NCBI GenBank assembly: GCA_021300575.1
Contig: JAJTDM010000045.1
Span: 1 to 40,442 of the forward strand
Direction: 5' to 3'
DNA: 40,442 nt
Source of the DNA: Rubrivivax sp.
GTDB lineage: Bacteria; Pseudomonadota; Gammaproteobacteria; Burkholderiales; Burkholderiaceae_C
This document shows, one piece after another, positions 8,413-16,461 of the stretch. Below the pieces are notes generated by a model. It made no database searches, was not told the origin of the DNA, and saw nothing but the letters and a program-made list of their open reading frames with translations. The first letter of the stretch is position 1. Every line of letters begins with the position of its first letter. The position numbers and the translations under genes were made by a program.

Positions 8413-9201
8413 TCACACCTTAGCCAATGCGGCCTTGCACATCTGAATTTTCAGATCGGGGGTGGGGTAGTTGATCAATACCGCCCGGTACTTGCCCTTG
8501 AACACAAACAAGCTGCCTGCCGCTGCTCCCACCACACCCAACTTGCTCACCAAATCTCCTAAATGTTCCAAGGTGCCGGCGCCACCCAAAAACGTTGCGG
8601 GGACACTCAATACCGCCTTCACTTGCGCCGCCAACTCCAGGTCGTAACCCTGCATAGTGCCGTCCCGGTCCACGGCATTGATCACGATCTCTCCCGCACC
8701 TGCCTCCTGCAACTGCCTGGCCAATGGCACCGGGTCCACCTTGTGGGCCAAGGTGGCATTGTGGGTACACACCTCAAAGCCTTTGCTGAACAAACCCGTG
8801 CGCTTGCGCACATCCAGCACCGCCACCACGGACTGTTGGCCCACCGACGCCGCCATCTGTGTCAACAGGCTGGGGTTAGCTACGGCGGCAGCACTGACGG
8901 CAACCTTTTCAACCCCCATGTCCACCAAGCGAGTGGCCTGTTCGGCTGTGGTCACCCCACCGCCATAGCAAAGGGGCATACGGCACTCCGCCGCTAGCTT
9001 GGCAATCAGGGCAAAGTCTGGCGGTACGCCGTTGCGGGTGGCGTCAATGTCCAGCACCATCAACTCATCGGCTTCCTTCTCATTAAAGATACGTACTGCA
9101 TTGATCGGGTCCCCCACGTATTTGGGGTCTTTGAAATTCCGGGTTTTGACCAGCCCACCCTTGTGAACCAGCAAGCAGGGAATAATTCTGGGCCGCAACA
9201 T
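8413..9201 (-). CDS. wbuZ: WbuZ: HisF-like partner of the sugar amidotransferase
   Basis: This 262-residue (βα)8-barrel closely resembles HisF and keeps CYGGGVTT, VLDV near the position of HisF Asp130, and VDRDGTMQGYD. The essential HisF Asp11 is replaced: the N terminus reads RIIPCLLV where true HisF has CLDV. That replacement, plus its place in a polysaccharide operon with a HisH-like and an amidotransferase gene, fits WbuZ (TIGR03572), not the histidine enzyme. It probably channels ammonia from WbuY to WbuX and does no cyclase chemistry. Only three bases separate it from wbuY. Loss of Asp11 is read directly; the role is from the family. Confidence 0.9.
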   Translation of the reverse strand: MLRPRIIPCLLVHKGGLVKTRNFKDPKYVGDPINAVRIFNEKEADELMVLDIDATRNGVPPDFALIAKLAAECRMPLCYGGGVTTAEQATRLVDMGVEKVAVSAAAVANPSLLTQMAASVGQQSVVAVLDVRKRTGLFSKGFEVCTHNATLAHKVDPVPLARQLQEAGAGEIVINAVDRDGTMQGYDLELAAQVKAVLSVPATFLGGAGTLEHLGDLVSKLGVVGAAAGSLFVFKGKYRAVLINYPTPDLKIQMCKAALAKV

Positions 9202-9204
9202 GGT

Positions 9205-9822
9205 TCAAAAATCTACAAAATTCTTGAGGAGTTGCTCACCCCAATGGTGGCTTTTCTCGGGATGACATTGTACTCCGTGAATGTGCCCTCGGGATACCAC
9301 GGCGTCAAAATCCATGCCATAGTGTGCCGAGGCGGCGACGTCGTTCTTGTCTTCGGTGTCGTAAAAATACGAGTGAAGAAAATAAAACTGTGACCCGCCC
9401 TCAAAACCTCGAGAAAACAATTTGCTACCGAGTCGTGGCTCCAATTCGTTCCAGCCCATGTGGGGCATGGGCAATTGAGCGCTTTTGGGATGGTTGGCAA
9501 ATGCTCGAACACGCCCGGGGACCCACCCTAAACCGGGAACGCTGCCTTCCTCAGAACCGTGTGCGAGCATCTGCATACCTACGCAAATTCCTACAACTGG
9601 CACCTTCGCACCCAAAACCAACTCATCCAGTTTGGTGCGTAAGCCCGAGTCGTTCAAGCGCTGCATGGCATGGTCGAAATGCCCCACACCTGGAAGCACC
9701 AAGCGCTCAGCACCCAGCAACTCTTCACCGGTGCTGGCACGGCGTGCATCAACCCCAATGCGCTTGAACAAGTTCAAGAAGGCCTGAATATTGCCCACAC
9801 CGTAATCAACGATGCAGATCAT
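9205..9822 (-). CDS. wbuY: WbuY: HisH-like glutamine amidotransferase
   Basis: This 205-residue class I glutaminase of HisH type has its catalytic triad visible: Cys80 in VGICVGMQ, and His187 and Glu189 in VQCHPEKSHH. DYGVGNIQ near the N terminus and LPGVGHFDHAM are also conserved. It should release ammonia from glutamine for WbuX, with WbuZ as the conduit. In related systems the amidotransferase works without this pair when ammonia is plentiful, so it is probably an accessory subunit. Its start overlaps the wbuX stop (ATGA, 9819-9822). The glutaminase site is complete. Confidence 0.91.
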   Translation of the reverse strand: MICIVDYGVGNIQAFLNLFKRIGVDARRASTGEELLGAERLVLPGVGHFDHAMQRLNDSGLRTKLDELVLGAKVPVVGICVGMQMLAHGSEEGSVPGLGWVPGRVRAFANHPKSAQLPMPHMGWNELEPRLGSKLFSRGFEGGSQFYFLHSYFYDTEDKNDVAASAHYGMDFDAVVSRGHIHGVQCHPEKSHHWGEQLLKNFVDF

Positions 9823-10970
9823 CGAAAATACCTCTTTTCCAAACCCAATTTACGCAAGATGATGGATCCCAAACTAATCAGGTGGCGCTTATTCTTGTAG
9901 TCACGGTAGGTCTTCTTGGGCATATCGAACAAAGCTTGCAACTCGTCTACTGTCAAGCCTAACTTGTGCGCCACGTACTCAAACTCCTGTTTCAAGAAGT
10001 GTTCGCCCATCTCAGGCCGTGAAATACGGTCCAGCGCTTGCTCACGGGACATCTGCCCCGTCATGATCAGGCTGGAGAAATGTGCGCGGCGCTTTTCAAA
10101 ACCAAAGCGCCGTGGTAGCCAGTAGTCTTCATAAAAGCGTGTGAAGCGCGACTCGTGGTGCTTGTGCTGGAAGCGCTGCCACCCAAAGCGGCGCTCCAGT
10201 TCATCCTCAGCGTCTTTCTTAACATAAGGCACCAAGTTGAGCGGGTGATGCATCTTCACCCCGAGAAACTTCTGATACCAGATTTTATAGACCAGGATAT
10301 CAACGAGAGGGAATTCCGCATTGGGCTGACCATCACCATATCTAGCCCAGATGTCCCTAAATAGCGTCTTGTCTATTCCCAGATAGCCACCCCATGCTTC
10401 TGGTTCTCGACAACATTCGGTTGAAAAATTCGAGCCCGTGATGACGTGCTTGATCTTGTACTGCCGCGCAAACCTGTAGAGGCCAGAGAAAAAGGCTGCG
10501 TCCTGCACCAAGTCTTGGTCTGGTATACCTGCTCTGAGGAATGCGACCTGCATACGCTTGACAGCCTGCCAATTCACTACATCCGTGTATAAATCCAGGC
10601 CTAGACCATCCACCAGTTTCTCAATGTTTCCTACGGCTTGGTCGGTGTTCCAACCCGCGTCAACATGGAACAGCAGGGGTCGCAAACCCATCTTCTCCTT
10701 GGTAACGTACGCAGCGTAGGAACTGTCAAGTCCGCCGCTGAGGCCGATGATGCAGTCGAAGTCGTGGCCCATACCGTCTGCACGGATGATGTCAGCAGTT
10801 GCCTCAAGGGACTGCCGGCCCATGGTGCCGGTGTACCAGTTCGGGCGGATGGTTGCCTCGAAGTTGGTGCAATAGTCGCACCGGCCTCGTTCGTCGAACC
10901 TGATGTCCGAATCCGACGTGTCCATGATGCAGTTTGTGCAGATCTGATAAGGGCGCTTTGCCAAGGTCAT
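9819..10970 (-). CDS. wbuX: WbuX: N-acetyl sugar amidotransferase
   Basis: This 383-residue protein of the WbuX/WbpG/PseA group (TIGR03573) has an N-terminal zinc-type cluster (Cys11, Cys14, Cys31, Cys34 in ICTNCIMDTSD...CDYC) and an ATP pyrophosphatase loop, LSGGLDSSYAA (77-87). The family converts an N-acetyl to an acetamidino group on a nucleotide sugar, using ATP and ammonia. The substrate here could be UDP-L-FucNAc, as proposed for E. coli wbuXYZ-fnlABC, or UDP-ManNAc3NAcA, as for P. aeruginosa WbpG; the window encodes routes to both. It overlaps both neighbours by ATGA, at 9819-9822 and 10967-10970. Confidence 0.92.
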   Translation of the reverse strand: MTLAKRPYQICTNCIMDTSDSDIRFDERGRCDYCTNFEATIRPNWYTGTMGRQSLEATADIIRADGMGHDFDCIIGLSGGLDSSYAAYVTKEKMGLRPLLFHVDAGWNTDQAVGNIEKLVDGLGLDLYTDVVNWQAVKRMQVAFLRAGIPDQDLVQDAAFFSGLYRFARQYKIKHVITGSNFSTECCREPEAWGGYLGIDKTLFRDIWARYGDGQPNAEFPLVDILVYKIWYQKFLGVKMHHPLNLVPYVKKDAEDELERRFGWQRFQHKHHESRFTRFYEDYWLPRRFGFEKRRAHFSSLIMTGQMSREQALDRISRPEMGEHFLKQEFEYVAHKLGLTVDELQALFDMPKKTYRDYKNKRHLISLGSIILRKLGLEKRYFR

Positions 10971-12277
10971 GCTGATTGCTTCCGAGTGACTTGCTCAGCC
11001 AGCCGCGTGTATTCCTGTGCCTGAGCCTGTCGGGAATGTTTCCACACGTTAGGGGAGACTTCGTCCGGACGACGTTGATAGAAGCTTTCGCTTCGCAGCG
11101 ACACAAGGAAAGCCTCGGGGTTGTTGGCAACCACGTGCTCTGTCCCGATTTCCAGAAGCAGTGACCCCGCCAGTGTCTCGGGGGCGATATCCGCCAGGAT
11201 CGGGCGACCAGAGCCGATATATTCGAACAGCTTGGTTGTCAGAATGCCCTGTGCACTCAGAGTGGCGTTGGACGACGTCTCCGAGAAGAGCAGGTAATTC
11301 GCCTCGACCATTAGCTGTAGTGACTTGACGTAGGGCACTGCTTCAAAAAAGTGGAAGGCGCTACGAACTGGCGCGTATTGATTCTGTAGGCACTCGTTCA
11401 CCAGTGCGGCGTTGCCGTAGAACTCGATCCTTAGCTGCGAGAAACGCTGCGGGTCTTCAGCTGCGAACCGCACCAGGGCCTGCAGGAGATTGTGAGGAAC
11501 CCTTCCCGGGGAGACGATGCCCATGTAGCGGATGACGATTGTCCGACCCTCGGAGGGGCGCGCCTGCTGGCGGGCAGCTTCCAGAACCTCGTGGTCGTAG
11601 CCGTTCATGATGGTCTGAACGGTCGGGCTCATCGTTCGGTAGTAGGCGGCCATAGGGCCGGAGATGGCGACCACATGATCTGCTTTGCGCAGCAGCCACC
11701 GGTCGACGTGACGCTCCAGCCACTTCGCGAACCGGCCACCGGGCATTTCGTGGCACTCGCTGAAATGGTCGCGATAGTCGAGGATGCAGGGAATGCCGAA
11801 TCTCCGCTTGGCGATGGTCGCCGCAAGAAGCAGTGGCCATGGCGGGCTCGAACCGACCACCACGTCAGCTTTCTCGAGTGCTGCATGTGCGCGCTTCGCC
11901 AGCCACGGCATGCCGATCGACAACGCAAACGGGAGGCGTGGGTCGGGGAGCTGGCCGAACCATTTCATGACCAGATCCTTGATTCGACGTTTCCACGACG
12001 GCTTCCCCGTGTACATCGGCTCGAATTGGTCGCCGGTCAGAATTGAAGGGCGCTCCCTACCCAGCCTGTTCAATTCGATGACATCGACCCCAACGGGCAG
12101 CTTCTCTGTAAAGGCTCCATCCGAGGAGGTCTTGCGGGTCGTGATGACAGTCACTAAGTGACCCGCCGCGGCCATGCACTTCGAGACGGCCTCAACCCGC
12201 TTCGCGCCCGAACTATTGACGGGTGGGAAGTAGTGAACGATGAAGACGATTCGCATGGGCAGACCTGCTTCGCTCAT
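10967..12277 (-). CDS. Glycosyltransferase family 4 (GT-B)
   Basis: This 436-residue GT-B glycosyltransferase begins MRIVFIVHYFPPVNSSGAKR at residue 8, has the N-lobe VVGSSPPWPLL and DYRDHFSE segments and a C-lobe GILTTKLFEYIGSGRPILA containing the donor-binding Glu. The relative position of DYRD and the GSGRP loop resembles WbuB-type GT4 enzymes. It probably adds one residue of the O unit, perhaps the diacetamido-uronic acid, because wbpI lies just upstream. The ATG at 12277 has a GAGG site and an ATGA overlap with wbpI; ATG 12256 is the alternative. Donor and linkage cannot be read from sequence. Confidence 0.82.
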   Translation of the reverse strand: MSEAGLPMRIVFIVHYFPPVNSSGAKRVEAVSKCMAAAGHLVTVITTRKTSSDGAFTEKLPVGVDVIELNRLGRERPSILTGDQFEPMYTGKPSWKRRIKDLVMKWFGQLPDPRLPFALSIGMPWLAKRAHAALEKADVVVGSSPPWPLLLAATIAKRRFGIPCILDYRDHFSECHEMPGGRFAKWLERHVDRWLLRKADHVVAISGPMAAYYRTMSPTVQTIMNGYDHEVLEAARQQARPSEGRTIVIRYMGIVSPGRVPHNLLQALVRFAAEDPQRFSQLRIEFYGNAALVNECLQNQYAPVRSAFHFFEAVPYVKSLQLMVEANYLLFSETSSNATLSAQGILTTKLFEYIGSGRPILADIAPETLAGSLLLEIGTEHVVANNPEAFLVSLRSESFYQRRPDEVSPNVWKHSRQAQAQEYTRLAEQVTRKQSA

Positions 12278-13356
12278 GGCCTCAGCCTCTTCAACAGGTC
12301 ATCGACGATACGTTCGGCGGCGCGGCCATCGCCATAGATGTTGGGTTTCGCATTCATTAGGGCGCTCCCTGTGAGGCAGGCGGCGATGCGGGCGGAATCC
12401 GCACCCACGACCATATTCGCCCCGGACTCGACCAGTTCCACCCACTCGGTTTCGTCGCGAAGAGTCACACACGGTACACCGTGAAAGTAGGCCTCCTTCT
12501 GGACGCCGCCACTGTCGGTAAGGATCTGGTGTGCGCTGGCCTCCAATCGCAGTGTGTCTAGGTAACCTTGCGGCTCGATGGTACGCACAATCCTGGGCAG
12601 CTTCAGGCCAAACTCGGCAAGGCGCTTCGTGGTGCGCGGGTGGACGGGGAACACAATTGGCCGCGGCGAGGCGGCGATGCCATCGAGGATAGATTCCAAT
12701 CTTGCGCGATCGTCAGTGTTCTCCTTGCGGTGAAGGGTCATGAGGTTGTACTCGCCGGGCAGGAGCCCGAGCCGATCGAGCGCTGCGGAGCGTTGCATGG
12801 CGATCGTGGTGAACAGCCTGACAACGTCATGCATCACGTCACCGCAATTGACGATCCGATCTTGCGGGATTCCTTCGCGCTTCAGGTTCGCGACGGCCGA
12901 AACCGAGGGCGCATACAGCACATCGGCAAGGTGGTCGGTTACAACGCGGTTGATCTCCTCGGGCATCGTACGCCGGAACGATCGCAATCCGGCTTCGATG
13001 TGAGCGAGCGGAACCGCCAGCTTGGAGGTGGCAACCGCTGCAGCGAGTGTTGAGTCGGTGTCACCGTAGACGACTACCGCATCCGGCACCTCCGCAAGCA
13101 AGACAGCCTCAAGGGCCTCGATCATTCGCCCGGTGTTCTGTCCATGAGTGCCCCCTCCAATGCCGAGGTTATGCCTAGGCTCCGGAATGGCCATCTCCGA
13201 GAAAAAAATGTCCGACATGTTGGCGTCAAAGTGCTGTCCGGTGTGGACGATGACCTCGGCCACACCGTCTTGCCTGGCGAGCACCGGGCTCAGTGCTGCA
13301 GCCTTGACGAACTGAGGCCTTGCACCGACAACGGTAAGTATCTTGAGACTACGCAT
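12274..13356 (-). CDS. wbpI: WbpI-like UDP-GlcNAc3NAcA 2-epimerase
   Basis: This 360-residue non-hydrolysing 2-epimerase has VVGARPQFVKAAALSPVL (rather than the GTRPE of WecB), VHTGQHFDANMSDIFF, GGGTHGQNTGRM, YGDTDSTLA, HIEAGLRSF and TDSGGVQKEA. GARPQF and FDANMSDIFF are the marks that lead me to WbpI over WecB. WbpI turns UDP-GlcNAc3NAcA into UDP-ManNAc3NAcA. Its four partner enzymes WbpA, B, D and E are all encoded upstream in the same operon, which strongly supports the call. The ATG at 13356 overlaps the wzy end by eight bases. Confidence 0.87.
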   Translation of the reverse strand: MRSLKILTVVGARPQFVKAAALSPVLARQDGVAEVIVHTGQHFDANMSDIFFSEMAIPEPRHNLGIGGGTHGQNTGRMIEALEAVLLAEVPDAVVVYGDTDSTLAAAVATSKLAVPLAHIEAGLRSFRRTMPEEINRVVTDHLADVLYAPSVSAVANLKREGIPQDRIVNCGDVMHDVVRLFTTIAMQRSAALDRLGLLPGEYNLMTLHRKENTDDRARLESILDGIAASPRPIVFPVHPRTTKRLAEFGLKLPRIVRTIEPQGYLDTLRLEASAHQILTDSGGVQKEAYFHGVPCVTLRDETEWVELVESGANMVVGADSARIAACLTGSALMNAKPNIYGDGRAAERIVDDLLKRLRP

Positions 13357-14686
13357 GTGATTTTCCGCAGGGGACGATCTTGATGAAAAGGGCATGGAAG
13401 AGCATGTAGAGGAAACCGTTGCTCAGCAGCATTCCGATGAGGGGCGCGGAGAAAAGGATGAACGCCAACAAAGGCCATAGCGCCTTGAACCCGACATCGC
13501 GAGAGATGTGAAACCACCTAAAGATCATGCCGACGAATACGGCCAATACGAGTAAGCCCGCGTGCCCGAAGTTAACGAATGCATCAGTGATGAAGACCGC
13601 ATTCGAGTTAGCGATCTCGTTCCAACTACCGAACTGATATTCGAAGACGAAGCGCTCGATGTTGATCCGCTCCATGCCGAAGGTCCAGGCAATCAGGCTG
13701 CTGGTGGCACCGAGAAGGAGTTTCCCGCCAAACTGCTCGGTATGGACTAGGAGCGTATCTGTCGCCGTGAAGATCGGAACGGCAAAGGCTCGCCATGCGA
13801 AATAGTCTATCGGATTCGAGGGTATATAGCTCGCCGAGAGATAGTTTCCGCCTTGCACAGCTGCGCCTTCTCCCGTCTCGCCGAGCGTCAGGTAGGTGCT
13901 AACTAGCAGTACGACGAGCGTACCCGACACCACGCCCAGAGCCGGGCGTATATGCAGTCGGTTTTGAATGGCGAACAGCGCCAGCATTGGTAGCACGAGG
14001 TTCAGAAAGAGCGCCTTCTGCATGAAGCTGATACAGAACAGAAAGAAGACTCCTGCGAGGAAGTGGCGGTAGCGCGACCTAGTTGCGTAAAGCAAGATGA
14101 CACTGTACGGGGCGATAGTATTGGTGAGAAACGTGCTGATGTAGAGCAGCACGATGCCCGCTCCCGCGCGCCCCTTCAGAAAGTCTCCGCGTTCCTGACT
14201 CAATGAATCTGCGCTGGCGCCCTGCAGTGCGCTGATCAACGGAATCGACGGTGCGGTCAGGAATGTGATCGCGACGAAGACGAGGAAGACGAGCCAGGTT
14301 GTCGCGTGAAAGGCCGTAGCGGGCACGGCGATGCGAAACGCTCGCGGGCTGAACTGCACATCGAACAGTGAAACCTTCGAGCCGATCAGCAGCCCGATGA
14401 CCGCCAGCGAGGTCAGCCATGCAAGACGGAGGAACGACGGCTCGGGGATGACGAAAAAGTAGGCGACAAGCGGGATCAGGCCGTAAACGATCCCGAGGGC
14501 CACGCAGAATACCGTGACTGAGTTGGCTGGATCGAGTAGTCGAGTGAGCGGATTTCGCTGTTGATTCGCACCATTCCGGGATGTGGACCAGCAATCAGCT
14601 CTGGTGCTTCCTCGACGAGCAACCGTTCGCCGTGCTGCGGTAGGCGCTGAACTGGACGGACGGCCGAGCGAGTCTGCATTGGCCAT
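13349..14686 (-). CDS. wzy: Wzy-like O-antigen polymerase
   Basis: This 445-residue protein has a polar N-terminal tail of about 55 residues followed by roughly ten to twelve hydrophobic segments. A large periplasmic loop around NYLSASYIPSNPIDYFAWRA lies in the second half. Wzy proteins share little sequence, so the call rests on topology, size, and position between wzx and wbpI in an O-antigen operon that otherwise lacks a polymerase. It would join lipid-linked O units at the periplasmic face. The gene starts three bases after the small membrane protein stop and runs eight bases into wbpI. The long polar tail may mean the true start lies further in. Confidence 0.75.
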   Translation of the reverse strand: MANADSLGRPSSSAPTAARRTVARRGSTRADCWSTSRNGANQQRNPLTRLLDPANSVTVFCVALGIVYGLIPLVAYFFVIPEPSFLRLAWLTSLAVIGLLIGSKVSLFDVQFSPRAFRIAVPATAFHATTWLVFLVFVAITFLTAPSIPLISALQGASADSLSQERGDFLKGRAGAGIVLLYISTFLTNTIAPYSVILLYATRSRYRHFLAGVFFLFCISFMQKALFLNLVLPMLALFAIQNRLHIRPALGVVSGTLVVLLVSTYLTLGETGEGAAVQGGNYLSASYIPSNPIDYFAWRAFAVPIFTATDTLLVHTEQFGGKLLLGATSSLIAWTFGMERINIERFVFEYQFGSWNEIANSNAVFITDAFVNFGHAGLLVLAVFVGMIFRWFHISRDVGFKALWPLLAFILFSAPLIGMLLSNGFLYMLFHALFIKIVPCGKSHA

Positions 14687-14689
14687 TGC

Positions 14690-15034
14690 TCAGAATTCCT
14701 TCTTCCCAACCTGAAGCACGGCAAAGTCAGGTTCAACAACAACGTGGAAGCCGGTCGCGTCAACGCTGATGCGGGTCGCCTTCGGCTTGAACTCGTGGCT
14801 GAAAAGAGACAGAACGTATCGCAAGACGATGGCTACGCACGCGCCCATCGTCATCTGTGGGTGCTCCAGAAGGTAAGGATTGGCCAGCGCCAACAGCGCC
14901 AGGCCGAGGGGCAGCAAGCCATCGACGAGCAGGATCGCCGCCACGAAGATTACGGACGCCAGTTGCGTGCAGGTGAACAGACGAAAGATCACGGCTGCCT
15001 GCAATCCGTCTGCATAGGATGCGCCTTCACGCAA
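14690..15034 (-). CDS. Small membrane protein of unknown function between wzx and wzy
   Basis: This is a 114-residue frame with a TTG start at 15034 overlapping the wzx stop by eight bases and a stop three bases before wzy. The first half is hydrophobic, with two to three likely membrane segments (LASVIFVAAILLVDGLLPLG; MGACVAIVLRYVLSL). The second half is a short β-rich soluble tail (ATRISVDATGFHVVVEPDF). I recognise no family. Tight packing on both sides argues it is translated. An accessory of Wzx or Wzy is possible but unsupported. The non-ATG start is the weakest point. Confidence 0.55.
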   Translation of the reverse strand: MREGASYADGLQAAVIFRLFTCTQLASVIFVAAILLVDGLLPLGLALLALANPYLLEHPQMTMGACVAIVLRYVLSLFSHEFKPKATRISVDATGFHVVVEPDFAVLQVGKKEF

Positions 15035-16394
15035 GCGGCCACCTCGGCAACATCACGGCGGCCCAAGCCACGACGGTGCCCCCTACGAGCCATGCCGACG
15101 TGACGGCGACAGTTCGGGCCATGCCAGGGCAGAGGTCGCCCAGGCGAACACGCGTGACGCGAAGCACCACAGCGAAGTACACCGCGTAAAAGAGCAGGCC
15201 CGAGACCGCATAGCTCTCTGCAATGAAGGAGGGTACGGCCTGGGCCGCGATCGCCACCGCGAGAATGCGTACGGTTAGTCCAAGAGCCTGCAACAACAGC
15301 GCAGTGCGCTGTCTTCCGGTCAAGTGCAGCGCCATCGACACGGGCGAGGCGACAAACTGGGCGATGAACCACGGCGTCATCCAGCTGACCAGCCATCCGG
15401 ATCGCGCCCACGCCGGGCCGAACAGCAACGGGAATACGTGCGGCGCCACGATGCCGGCGAAGATCAGCGGCCCGGTGCCGAGCCGCAGGAGCTTGCGAAC
15501 AACCTCGGCCGTGAAGGCCGCCAGCTTCCCGTCGCGATGGGCCGCCGGCGCCTGCGATAGGTACACCTGCCCTACAGCATTTCCGAGCACGGCCATTGGC
15601 GCCTGCATCACCTGCATGGCCAGGAGAAGCAAGCCGGCCTCCGGACCCACCGCCCAGGCTGCAATCAGTAGGAGTGGCACCTGGATCGAAGCACTGTTTG
15701 CCAAGGCTTCCAGGGTGGAGTACTTCGGAAACCGGTCGTACCTCCGCCCAAGGGCAATCATCCGACGAATGCTGACGCGCCGCAGCATGTTTGCATGCTG
15801 TCCAGCGCCGCGCCACCCCAGCCACAGCGAAGAGCCCCCGATATAGATCACGTTGGCCAGCATCAGACCCGTTGCGCCCAAGCCCTGCCAGCCAAGCCCG
15901 AGTTGTGCACCAGCGCTCGCTACGGACTGGCCGACCTTGGCGCGAGCCAGCGTGTCGAACAGGCAGTCGCGAAGAAGCCAGCCCTGCAAGGCGCTGTAGC
16001 TGGCAAGGACCATGACACCCACTGGCACCAGCAGCATCTGCGACGGTGAGAGGCGATCGCCAAAAAGGGCGGTCAGTTGTTGGCCGAACAGCCACAAGAT
16101 GAGCGCCAACGCGACACTGATCGATCCAGCCACCAACAAGCTGAGCGAAAGCAGATTGGCTGCTTCCGCCGTGCGCGTGGGTATCGGGATCGCGATGTCG
16201 AACCTCAGGCAGGCAGCGACTCCGATCACGCCGACAACGGCCGAGAACGCGGCCAGTGAACTGAAGTCCGCGGGCGTGTATAGGCGAGTTACAAACGGCA
16301 GAGCCACGGCCGTGACCAGATGACCCAGGGCGGTGCTGCCTGCCAAGATGCCGACTGCACGAGAGAAGCCCTTCCCGTCTTGCCACGACTTCAT
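15027..16394 (-). CDS. wzx: Wzx O-unit flippase (MOP/oligosaccharide flippase family)
   Basis: This 455-residue protein has about 12-14 hydrophobic segments and the N-terminal pattern of lipopolysaccharide-type MOP flippases: GILAGSTALGHLVTAVALPF, then VTRLYTPADFSSLAAFSAVVG, then LRFDIAIPIP. TRLYTPADFG-like motifs are characteristic of this group. It would flip undecaprenyl-linked O units across the inner membrane for Wzy. It sits between wbpE and the small membrane protein/wzy pair. The ATG at 16394 gives a normal N terminus. The 67-base gap from the wbpE end is one of the larger gaps in the operon. Confidence 0.88.
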   Translation of the reverse strand: MKSWQDGKGFSRAVGILAGSTALGHLVTAVALPFVTRLYTPADFSSLAAFSAVVGVIGVAACLRFDIAIPIPTRTAEAANLLSLSLLVAGSISVALALILWLFGQQLTALFGDRLSPSQMLLVPVGVMVLASYSALQGWLLRDCLFDTLARAKVGQSVASAGAQLGLGWQGLGATGLMLANVIYIGGSSLWLGWRGAGQHANMLRRVSIRRMIALGRRYDRFPKYSTLEALANSASIQVPLLLIAAWAVGPEAGLLLLAMQVMQAPMAVLGNAVGQVYLSQAPAAHRDGKLAAFTAEVVRKLLRLGTGPLIFAGIVAPHVFPLLFGPAWARSGWLVSWMTPWFIAQFVASPVSMALHLTGRQRTALLLQALGLTVRILAVAIAAQAVPSFIAESYAVSGLLFYAVYFAVVLRVTRVRLGDLCPGMARTVAVTSAWLVGGTVVAWAAVMLPRWPLA

Positions 16395-16461
16395 GAGGCC
16401 ACCGCATGGTTCATGGGTTCGAGAGCGAGTCTTGGGGCAGTCAAACGCCGATCCAACCGTG

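Noticed and set aside
8413..9822. Histidine biosynthesis genes hisF and hisH
   Set aside because: HisF Asp11 is replaced by Leu, and the pair lies between wbuX and fnlA in a sugar operon, which fits WbuZ/WbuY.
12274..13356. WecB for enterobacterial common antigen
   Set aside because: GARPQF and FDANMSDIFF point to WbpI, and WbpA, B, D and E are encoded in the same operon.
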